Source: an uncultured Chryseobacterium sp. | GTDB lineage: Bacteria > Bacteroidota > Bacteroidia > Flavobacteriales > Weeksellaceae | NCBI GenBank assembly: GCA_913778085.1 | Contig: CAJYXJ010000007.1 | Coordinates: 1 to 48,530 of the forward strand | DNA length: 48,530 nucleotides | Reading direction: 5' to 3' | Shown here: piece by piece, positions 7,079-14,800 of the stretch | Layout of the letters: each line of letters begins with the position of its first letter | Position numbering within the stretch: position 1 is the first letter of the stretch | Translations under genes and position numbers: made by a program | Notes under the pieces: generated by a model | The model's input: only the letters and a program-made list of their open reading frames with translations | What the model was told of the DNA's origin: nothing | Database searches by the model: none

Positions 7079-7921
7079 ATGGCTTTTGGTAAAACAATAA
7101 AGATATTTTTGATTGACGGCGATCCAAACGGGAGAATGTCTTGCGAACTTTCTAACTGGACAGGAAAAGCTTATAAAATTCCAAGAATAAAAATAAAAGA
7201 TTGTACAGACAGAAAAGATCTTTTATCAACTGGAATATATTTATTGTTGGGCAAAAATGATGATAATAAAGATTTGGTTTATATCGGTGAAGCCGAAAAT
7301 GTATTCACAAGACTTAATCAGCATCTCTCAACAAAAGACTTCTGGAATGAGGCAATAATCTTTATCAGTAAGGATGAAAATCTAAATAAGGCTCATATTA
7401 AATATTTAGAAAGCAGGCTTCATGATATTGCGACCATAACAAACAGGTATATCCTTGAAAATGCTTGTATTCCAACACAGTCTTCTATTTCAGAATCTGA
7501 TAGAGCTGAAATGGAGGAATTTCTTAATTATATTTTATTACTTGTAAATACTTTAGGTCATAAGGTGTTCGAAGATAAAAGAGAACATTCTTCTGCATTA
7601 AAAAATCAGGAGATGCTTTATATAAATGCAACTAGAGGCTGTCAGGCAGTGGCTGAACAGACGTCTGAAGGTTTTCTAGTATTAAAAGGTTCAAAAATAG
7701 CCGATTCAGTCACTCCTTCTTTATCAGTTTCATTAAAAAATTTCAGAAATGATCTCATTAAAGAAGGAATAGTTGTCAATAATGAGTTCATTGAAGATTT
7801 TATTTTTTCCAGTCCTTCATATGCTGCCGCAATTGTGATGGGAAGAGCTGCTAATGGTCTTACAGAATGGAAAACCTCAGATGGCAGGGTCTTAAAAAGT
7901 TTAGAAACTTATCATAATTAA
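7079..7921 (+). CDS. GIY-YIG nuclease domain protein with C-terminal DUF4357
   Basis: This 280-residue protein has a GIY-YIG endonuclease domain with its key residues in place: Gly52-Ile-Tyr54, Tyr68-Ile-Gly70, Arg78 in VFTRLNQH and Glu111 in the helix YLESRLHD. The last 70 residues fit DUF4357, ending in GRAANGLTEWKTSDG. The pairing is known in bacteria, but its job is not established; nuclease activity on DNA is inferred. Its ATG lies 2 nt after the symporter stop, so it shares that transcript. Base use is very different from its neighbours: line 7201-7260 has 17 G+C in 60, against 34 at 6961-7020 and 33 at 8401-8460. That suggests recent transfer. A strong terminator follows. Confidence 0.9.
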   Translation: MAFGKTIKIFLIDGDPNGRMSCELSNWTGKAYKIPRIKIKDCTDRKDLLSTGIYLLLGKNDDNKDLVYIGEAENVFTRLNQHLSTKDFWNEAIIFISKDENLNKAHIKYLESRLHDIATITNRYILENACIPTQSSISESDRAEMEEFLNYILLLVNTLGHKVFEDKREHSSALKNQEMLYINATRGCQAVAEQTSEGFLVLKGSKIADSVTPSLSVSLKNFRNDLIKEGIVVNNEFIEDFIFSSPSYAAAIVMGRAANGLTEWKTSDGRVLKSLETYHN

Positions 7922-7945
7922 GTACAGTAAAACAATATAAAAACT

Positions 7946-7973
7946 AAAGCCCGGACCTGAAATCCGGGCTTTT
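7946..7973 (+). terminator. Terminator of the symporter/GIY-YIG transcript
   Basis: AAAGCCCGGA (7946-7955) pairs perfectly with TCCGGGCTTT (7963-7972) around a 7-nt loop, giving a 10-bp GC-rich stem ending in T. Confidence 0.85.
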
Positions 7974-8029
7974 ACATTTCTTTAAGCCGGTAAAATATCG
8001 TAAATTCGCTTGCATATAAATCTTACACA

Positions 8030-8881
8030 ATGAGTAAAAGCATCGAAGAGTTAAAATCTCTTACTACGCAAATCAGAAGAGACATTTTAAGAATGGTTCA
8101 TGCTGTAAATTCCGGGCACCCGGGAGGAAGTTTAGGCTGTACTGAATTTTTCACGGCCCTTTACGGAAAAGTAATGAACTACAAGCTTCCTTTCACCATG
8201 GAAGGCAAAAACGAAGACCATTTCTATCTTTCGAACGGACATATTTCTCCGGTATTCTATTCTACTTTGGCCAGATCCGGCTTTTTCCCGGTAGAAGAAC
8301 TGAAAACTTTCAGAAAGCTGGATTCCAGACTGCAGGGTCACCCGACTACGCATGAAGGGCTTCCGGGCATCAGAGTAGCTTCCGGATCTTTGGGACAGGG
8401 GCTTTCCGTAGCACTGGGCGTTGCACAGGCAAAGAAACTGGACGGAGAAAGCTCGTTGGTGTACACTTTACAGGGAGACGGAGAATTGCAGGAGGGCCAG
8501 AACTGGGAAGCTTTTATGTATGCTGCCGGTAAAAAGGTTGATAATATCATTTCTACGATTGATTATAACGGTCAGCAGATCGACGGAAGTACGGATCAGG
8601 TACTGAATCTGGGCGATCTTCATGCCAAGCTTGAAGCTTTCGGGTGGACGGTTCTTGAAGAGAAAAACGGGAACGACCTGGAAGCGGTAATTGCTATTCT
8701 TGAAAAAGCGAAAACGGAAACCGGGAAAGAGAAACCGGTAGCGATCATCCTTCATACCCAGATGGGTAACGGAGTGGATTTCATGATGGGATCGCATGCA
8801 TGGCACGGAAAGGCCCCTAGCGACGAGCAGCTGGAAACAGCTATCAAACAGTTGTATCTGGAGGCTCCTGCCGATTATTAA
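8030..8881 (+). CDS. Transketolase, N-terminal (thiamine diphosphate-binding) subunit
   Basis: At 283 residues this is the PP-domain half of transketolase, encoded apart from the other half as is common in Bacteroidota. It carries the substrate loop NSGHPGGSLG near residue 28 and the Mg-thiamine diphosphate motif GDGELQEGQNWEA with the downstream Asn of DYNGQQIDG. With the product of the next gene it moves two-carbon units between sugar phosphates in the pentose phosphate pathway. The gap to the second subunit is 51 nt with no terminator, so the two are co-transcribed. Upstream is a weak -7 match (TAAATTCG at 8001-8008). Confidence 0.95.
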   Translation: MSKSIEELKSLTTQIRRDILRMVHAVNSGHPGGSLGCTEFFTALYGKVMNYKLPFTMEGKNEDHFYLSNGHISPVFYSTLARSGFFPVEELKTFRKLDSRLQGHPTTHEGLPGIRVASGSLGQGLSVALGVAQAKKLDGESSLVYTLQGDGELQEGQNWEAFMYAAGKKVDNIISTIDYNGQQIDGSTDQVLNLGDLHAKLEAFGWTVLEEKNGNDLEAVIAILEKAKTETGKEKPVAIILHTQMGNGVDFMMGSHAWHGKAPSDEQLETAIKQLYLEAPADY

Positions 8882-8932
8882 TCATCAGTAATTAATAATC
8901 CGTAATCTTTTTAATTAATAATTTAGAACAAA

Positions 8933-9877
8933 ATGAAATTTACATATACAGAAAAAAAGGATACCCGTTCAGGATTCGGTGCCGGACTGGCAGAACTTGC
9001 CGACAAAAACCCTAATGTTGTGGCACTTTGTGCAGACCTTATCGGTTCTTTGAAGATGGAGAAATTCATCGAAAAGGCTCCGGAAAGATTCTTTCAGGTA
9101 GGTATCGCGGAAGCCAATATGATGGGACTTGCTGCGGGAATGAGCATTACGGGAAAAATTCCTTTTACGGGAACTTTCGCGAACTTCTCTACTTCCAGGG
9201 TATACGACCAGATCCGTCAGTCGATCGCTTATTCCAACAAGAACGTTAAAATCTGTGCATCTCACGCCGGACTTACGTTAGGAGAAGATGGGGCTACACA
9301 CCAGGTCCTGGAAGATATCGGGATGATGAAGATGCTTCCGGGAATGACGGTGATTAACCCATGCGATTACAACCAGACGAAAGCGGCTACCTTAGCTATC
9401 GCAGACCATGAAGGCCCGGTATACCTTCGATTCGGAAGACCGGTAGTTCCGGTATTTATTCCTGAAGATATGCCTTTCGAGATCGGAAAGGGAATTATGC
9501 TGCAGGAAGGAACGGATGTAACGATCGTTGCAACCGGCCACCTGGTTTGGGAATCCCTGATCGCGGCGGACGAGCTTGAAAAAGAAGGGATTTCATGCGA
9601 AGTAATCAACATCCATACGATTAAGCCGCTGGACGAAGAAATCATCCTTAAATCGGTTGAAAAAACAGGTAAGATCGTAACGGCTGAGGAACACAACTAC
9701 CTTGGAGGTTTGGGTGAATCCATTGCCGGAATGCTGGCCAGAAAGAGACCGACCCGACAGGAATTTGTAGCGGTAAATGACACCTTCGGGGAATCTGCAA
9801 CACCTGCCGAACTGATGAAAAAATACAAGATCGATTCTGCTGCGGTAAAAGAAGCGGTGAAGCGAATTTTAGCTTAA
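8933..9877 (+). CDS. Transketolase, C-terminal (pyrimidine-binding) subunit
   Basis: This 314-residue protein is the Pyr plus C-terminal half of transketolase. QVGIAEANMMGLAAGMS contains the catalytic glutamate that activates thiamine diphosphate. The C-terminal domain runs from about residue 190 (VTIVATGHLVWESL) and includes EEHNYLGGLGESIA. It pairs with the upstream subunit to make the active site at the interface. It resembles the transketolase-like half of DXP synthase and pyruvate dehydrogenase E1-beta too, but its partner settles the assignment. A terminator begins about 20 nt after the stop. Confidence 0.95.
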   Translation: MKFTYTEKKDTRSGFGAGLAELADKNPNVVALCADLIGSLKMEKFIEKAPERFFQVGIAEANMMGLAAGMSITGKIPFTGTFANFSTSRVYDQIRQSIAYSNKNVKICASHAGLTLGEDGATHQVLEDIGMMKMLPGMTVINPCDYNQTKAATLAIADHEGPVYLRFGRPVVPVFIPEDMPFEIGKGIMLQEGTDVTIVATGHLVWESLIAADELEKEGISCEVINIHTIKPLDEEIILKSVEKTGKIVTAEEHNYLGGLGESIAGMLARKRPTRQEFVAVNDTFGESATPAELMKKYKIDSAAVKEAVKRILA

Positions 9878-9897
9878 TTTTTTGAAAAAATATAATG

Positions 9898-9926
9898 AAA
9901 GCATCCTTATGAAAGGGTGCTTTTTT
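9898..9926 (+). terminator. Terminator of the transketolase operon
   Basis: AAAGCATCC (9898-9906) pairs with GGGTGCTTT (9915-9923), one T-G wobble, loop TTATGAAA, followed by a T-run to 9926. Confidence 0.8.
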
Positions 9927-9994
9927 ATTATACTAATCTGAAGATTTTTTCGTTCAAGCATAAAACAGATACCATAAAAAAACAAATAACAGCA

Positions 9995-10735
9995 ATGAGA
10001 ATATTTTTTATTTCGATCAACTTTATACTGACTTTAGGCTTAATAAACTCCCTGTCCGCACAATCGGACTATAACTTAGGAATTTCCACGGGTGCGGGAA
10101 TCAGTATTTTCCGGAACCATCAGTCGGCGGATGCCAGCCATATTAGCTTTAACAAACCCATAAGTGCGCATTTAGGTATTAAATTATTACGCCAGCTGGG
10201 CGAGCAGGATAATTTCTTTGCCGAGCTGATGTATACGCATAAAACGATAGAATTCCGATACAATCTGAATGAGGCTGATATTCCTTTTGATAATAAAGAT
10301 GTGATCGGGCAGAAATACGATTGTATCTCCCTTTATTTCGGATACCGTAGGGTGATTGAAAAATATACCCATGCTCTTTTTTTTGAGGCTTCTTTAGGAG
10401 CCGATTACAACAATAATGTGGTTGTATTCAACAGAAGCGAAGGCCAGGCCACGGAAGAAATAAATCAGCCTATCAGTTTTGAAGAATTCATAAACACGAA
10501 TCTCGGAGAGAAGACTTATACTTTAAGTACCAACGCAGGCATCGGAGTCATGTTTGGAACGAGAAACCAATATGAACTGGGTGCTTTCATAAATATTCCC
10601 CTTCATAAAATACAGTCTAAAGCCTCTCAGCTTAGCTACACCTGGAATTACAACAATAAGGATTATGTGCACAAGTCTTCTTATCTAGGAGAGATCTACT
10701 ATCCTTCATTAAGGATAATATATTATGTTTTCTAG
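9995..10735 (+). CDS. Predicted outer-membrane beta-barrel protein
   Basis: The frame is open from 9917, but the ATG at 9995 starts a proper signal peptide (MRIFFISINFILTLGLINSLSAQ), so 246 residues is the likely product. The mature part alternates polar and aromatic residues typical of membrane strands and ends in Tyr-Val-Phe, matching the terminal aromatic residue that guides barrel insertion. It is like the PorT/OmpW-sized barrels common in Bacteroidota, though I recognise no specific family. It follows the transketolase terminator and faces the small membrane protein gene at 10778, so it is probably a single-gene unit. Start choice is firm; function unknown. Confidence 0.8.
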   Translation: MRIFFISINFILTLGLINSLSAQSDYNLGISTGAGISIFRNHQSADASHISFNKPISAHLGIKLLRQLGEQDNFFAELMYTHKTIEFRYNLNEADIPFDNKDVIGQKYDCISLYFGYRRVIEKYTHALFFEASLGADYNNNVVVFNRSEGQATEEINQPISFEEFINTNLGEKTYTLSTNAGIGVMFGTRNQYELGAFINIPLHKIQSKASQLSYTWNYNNKDYVHKSSYLGEIYYPSLRIIYYVF

Positions 10736-10777
10736 ACTAGCTGTAAATCCGATACAGCAGATCTTTCCGTTATTTTT

Positions 10778-11155
10778 TTACCTGAAAAACTTCCATTTCG
10801 GAATAATTGCCAGCATCCCGAATCCGGTAAAAAGGAAAAGGTTGGTAACATCGGTGTAAAGAAAAGTCGATAAATAGTAACTGTGCATAAAGAAATGCAG
10901 GATCAGCAGTGCCGGGAAAGAAAATATTCCGATTTTCCTGTAGAAAAACATCAGCACAAGGCTTACAACCATTAAAGCATCAATGCTGAAAATGACAAAG
11001 AAATACCATTCGGGAATGTTCAGGTATTCGTGCTGCAGATATTCATCCAGATCGATCCCGAAGCCCATTACCGTGAACAACATCAATGCGGCAAAAGCCA
11101 GAATAAATCCCCATCCTTTCTTCGGGTCTTCGTCAAAATAGCTGTATTCTTCCAT
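10778..11155 (-). CDS. Small membrane protein of unknown function
   Basis: This 125-residue protein has an acidic N-terminus (MEEYSYFDEDPKKG) and four predicted membrane spans, with short loops and a C-terminal IPKWKFFR. No family is recognised. The start codon lies just past the terminator of the Lrp gene, and the T-tract of that terminator contains TATTTTTG, a -7 box that ends 5 nt before the ATG. The transcript may therefore have almost no leader. The 3' end faces the barrel gene across 42 nt. Confidence 0.75.
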   Translation of the reverse strand: MEEYSYFDEDPKKGWGFILAFAALMLFTVMGFGIDLDEYLQHEYLNIPEWYFFVIFSIDALMVVSLVLMFFYRKIGIFSFPALLILHFFMHSYYLSTFLYTDVTNLFLFTGFGMLAIIPKWKFFR

Positions 11156-11156
11156 A

Positions 11157-11199
11157 AGTACAAAAATAAAGAACTTATGAGAGATTTCATAAGTTCTTT
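11157..11199 (-). terminator. Terminator of the Lrp gene, overlapping a -7 box
   Basis: On the minus strand a perfect 13-bp stem forms between 11187-11199 and 11168-11180 with a 6-nt loop, followed by TTTATTTTTG. It lies between the Lrp stop (11223) and the next start codon (11155). The tail holds TATTTTTG (11168-11161), a match to TAnnTTTG. Confidence 0.8.
11161..11168 (-). promoter_or_regulatory. -7 box inside a terminator tail, start codon 5 nt later
   Basis: TATTTTTG fits TAnnTTTG. Counting about 6 nt from the box to the start site puts transcription at or next to the ATG at 11155, predicting a leaderless message for the small membrane protein. Confidence 0.4.
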
Positions 11200-11222
11200 A
11201 ATATAATTCGTTTAAAATTTGC

Positions 11223-11693
11223 TTAAACTGAGATCGCGTTGATTAATCTGTTTTTGTCGCTTAAGTATTCTTCCATAGAAATCATACTTTCCGTTCTCAT
11301 GACATCCTGAATATCATCGATCTGATAGATAATTCTTTTGGCATCTTCCGTATTTTTCGCTCTTACTTTGCAGAATATGTTATATTTCCCTGAAATAACG
11401 CTAGCTTCAATTACATTAGGAATGCTTGTCAACTCTTTCAATACCTCTTGCGTACGGTTTGATTTCGTTAATAAAATTCCGATAAAAGCCGTGAAATGGT
11501 AGTCCAGCTTTCCGTAATCGATGTTAAGAGATGATCCCAAAATAATACCTGCATCCTCCATCTTTTTCACTCTTACGTGAATTGTACCCGCGGAAACATC
11601 CATCTGCTTTGCAATTTCTGTAAAAGGCATTCTTGTGTTTTCTACTAAGAAATCAAGAATTTTCTTGTCTATTTCGTCCAGTTGATAGTTCAT
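11223..11693 (-). CDS. Lrp/AsnC family transcriptional regulator
   Basis: At 156 residues this is a normal-length Lrp/AsnC protein. The N-terminal winged helix-turn-helix spans about residues 5-55 (LDEIDKKILDFLVENTRMPFTEIAK...GTIHVRVKKME). The C-terminal RAM/AsnC ligand domain follows (FIGILLTKS...VIEASVISGKYNIFCKVRA). Such proteins bind DNA as dimers or octamers and respond to amino acids. The gene stands alone with its own terminator and a -7 box upstream. The ligand and targets cannot be inferred; the neighbouring tamB is not an obvious target. Confidence 0.95.
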   Translation of the reverse strand: MNYQLDEIDKKILDFLVENTRMPFTEIAKQMDVSAGTIHVRVKKMEDAGIILGSSLNIDYGKLDYHFTAFIGILLTKSNRTQEVLKELTSIPNVIEASVISGKYNIFCKVRAKNTEDAKRIIYQIDDIQDVMRTESMISMEEYLSDKNRLINAISV

Positions 11694-11737
11694 ATTAGTT
11701 AAATTACAATTTTCTTAAAAAAACAATGTATTTTTTG

Positions 11738-11745
11738 CAAATTTA
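11738..11745 (-). promoter_or_regulatory. -7 box for the Lrp gene
   Basis: Read on the minus strand this is TAAATTTG, fitting TAnnTTTG, about 45 nt before the Lrp start. No TTG lies at the normal spacing, so support is partial. Confidence 0.4.
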
Positions 11746-11827
11746 TAAAAAATAATTTAACTAAAAAAATTATCTCAAACATTAACAATAATTAACACAG
11801 ATGATAAAAATCATTAAAAAATTAGAA

Positions 11828-14800
11828 TTATTTACCGCCTGATTTTAGAGAATCTGTTTTTATTTCTTTTGGATAATCCTGTGCTTTTTTATCTTTTTTC
11901 TTCTTTTTAAATATAGAATTAAAGCTCTTGGTCCACACAATACCTCCACCGTATGCCTGATTGGCGGTACCGTTTGAGCCGGCACCGTTCACGAGACCGA
12001 TATTGGATGGCTTGGAATATCCCCGCAACACAAGACTTCCGTCATTCTTCTTAGAAATATCGTACTCAATGGTACCTTCTCCGGATAAATAATTTGTTTC
12101 CGTATTTTCAGTTTTTGTGAGAGGAATACCCAACCCTGTCTTTACTTTCACTCTCGGAGAAAACGCGAAGCTTACACCTGCCGTAGCCCGGTCCCCAACA
12201 TTGGAGTACTGGTCTCCTTTTACATAATTAAGGTCAATCTGAAATTCATTACTCATGGCATTAAGCACCGACCCCAGCTGTTTTAAAAGGATGTTGTATC
12301 CCTGATTTTGTGCGACATCGGCCACATTAAGATCTACTCCTCCTGTGTTGGACACATTAAAACTGTTTAGAAGCAATACCGAACCGAACTGAAGGACTTT
12401 TTCTCCTTCCTGGCTCATTTTGGCAGCCAGCGTCTCTTTCACTTGGCTGGAAACATCCATGGCTGTTACATTAAGGTCAATTTTCGGATCAACTAATGAC
12501 TGTGTAATATTAGCCTGAAGCAGGATACTCACCGGCTGCAGATTTCCCATATTCAGATATTCTCCGGCATTGGAAACCATTCTTACATAATTTGCCGTAA
12601 TGTCAAGAGCAGGTTTCATCGCATCACCATCCCATCGGATGCTGCTTCCTTTTTCAATCTGGAAGGTCTTATTCAGTATTGCTTTAGAAACGAAGGTTCC
12701 GTTATCTACCCTATATGTTCCGTTCATCGCAATATTTCCCTGGCGGCTCATCTGGAAGTGAAGCTTTTCCGCTGCTCCTTTTACCATAATGTTTCCGACA
12801 TCATCTCCGATCAGCACATTTACAGTGGTGCCTTTATCGACATCCAGTGCAAAATCGATATTCATGTTAGCTCCCGTTTTCTTTTTATCATCCAGGGTTA
12901 CAAGCCCATCCTTTCCTTCTTTCAGGAACCTCAGCATCTTAAATTCTTCTACATTCGATGTGGATCCGGAGTTAAAAGTAAAAGTACTGCCGTTCAGTGC
13001 TTTCATATTCGGGGTGGTAATGCTTAATCCGGAAACCGGTCCGTCTACATACAGATCTCCCTGCCCATATACCCTGCCCCAGAAGAGATCATAATCCTTC
13101 TGCGTAGTATTAAGCACCAATAAATTATCAGCCCGCATTACCAGGTTGACTCCCATCGAAGAAAGGGTCTCAAACTGAACCGCCCCAGAAATATTTCCTT
13201 TAGAGTTGTTTCTTCCGTCATGAACTTCAATATTATTCAGAATGGCCAGGCCTTTCGTTAAAGGAATGACCGTATCATCAAAAGAATAGTCTACTCCTGT
13301 AAACAGCAGTTTCAGTCCGAAGCCTTTTAATCCAATATCTCCGCTATAATCCAGATCGCTGAATTTTCCGGCTATTTTAAGATCACCGGTAGCTTTTCCT
13401 CTAAGATTCCCAAAAACCGTCGTTACGAACTGCTGGGCGAAGGCTACGTCGAAATCCCTCATTTCCGCAGTCAGATCAATAGTAGGAGATGACGTATTGT
13501 TATTAACGGTTCCTGTTACATGAAGGCTGTTGTTTCCGATAATTCCTGCTGAGTTTACCTTTATGTCAACATCATATACGTTTAAGGAATAGCTGTTGGT
13601 TGCAGAGACCGTGATATCCCCCATATCATTTCCATTCATCATAATATCATCGATCGTCAGGTCTACAAGGGGTTGAAGCGTATTTTTATCCATTCTGATC
13701 TTTACGCTTCCGTTGGCAAGACCTTTAATATTCAGGGTATTTCCGCCAGCTTTCATTTCCAGGAGCTTTTCAATAGCGAAATTATCAACCTCAGCATCTA
13801 CATAAAAATCTTTGGCCGATTTAAATTGGGCATCTTTTATAAACAAAGCACTTTTTTCAGAATAGATCCTCAGGTTCTGAATATCAAAATCCCCTTCTTT
13901 TTTACGGTAAATGATTGAGTGGTTCAATTCAGGGCTGGTATCGATCGCCCAGGTAACGTCGTTGAATTTTACTTCCGTCGGCTCAAACCTGAATACAAAA
14001 TCTCCGCCTGCATTGGTAGACTGATTTACATTGACAGCATATTGCTTCAGATTGTCGTCCAGCTCGTCTTCAGGACTTCCGTGACTGAATTTTGCTGCCA
14101 GGTGCAAAACGGTATTGTTGTCATTTCTTCCGCTTAAGGTAATATTTTTCAGTACGTTCTTGTTATATAACACCCTGCTTATTTTTGCATAGATCTGTTC
14201 GTTGAGATTAGCCGTATTGATTCGGACCATCACACTGTCAACCATCGCACTGTCGCGGGTCACGCTGTTCCTGTTGTTGATCTGATAGTCGGGATTCGCA
14301 GCGGCCAACGCTTTGTCGGCCTCCGTGATGTCCTCTGTTTTGGTCATGATGTATTTCAGAGCAGCGGCATCAAGATTTAAAATCAGGTTGTTGGAATTTC
14401 CGTCATACTGCCCTTCCACTTTTGCGCCCTGCGGAATTTTCAGGTCCGGCAAAAAGTAACTTACCAATCCCTGCTGTACATCGAAATTCATGGTAAAATT
14501 CTGGCCTCTGTACATTCTTCTCGGCGCAGGGCCTACCAGAATCTTATTCAGTCCGTTTTCAACCATTCCGGCAAGATCGCCGAGATTGTACCTCCCTGAA
14601 ATTTTTCCGTCTACAGCTCCGGGAGCATCCACATCGATCACCCGGCCTCCGTTTTCAATGAAAGTCTTCACTTTTGCATTCGGAATGGAATATTTTTGGG
14701 TAGCCGTAGCAAAGTTGATTCCTTTTGCCTCTATATCGAGCGTAAGATCATTGATTGATGACATTGCCATTTTACCGTTTACCTTTCCGCTGACAATCTG

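Noticed and set aside
8882-8932. Frameshift between the two transketolase halves
   Set aside because: Each half has its own start, complete domains and a 51-nt gap; split transketolase is normal in Bacteroidota.
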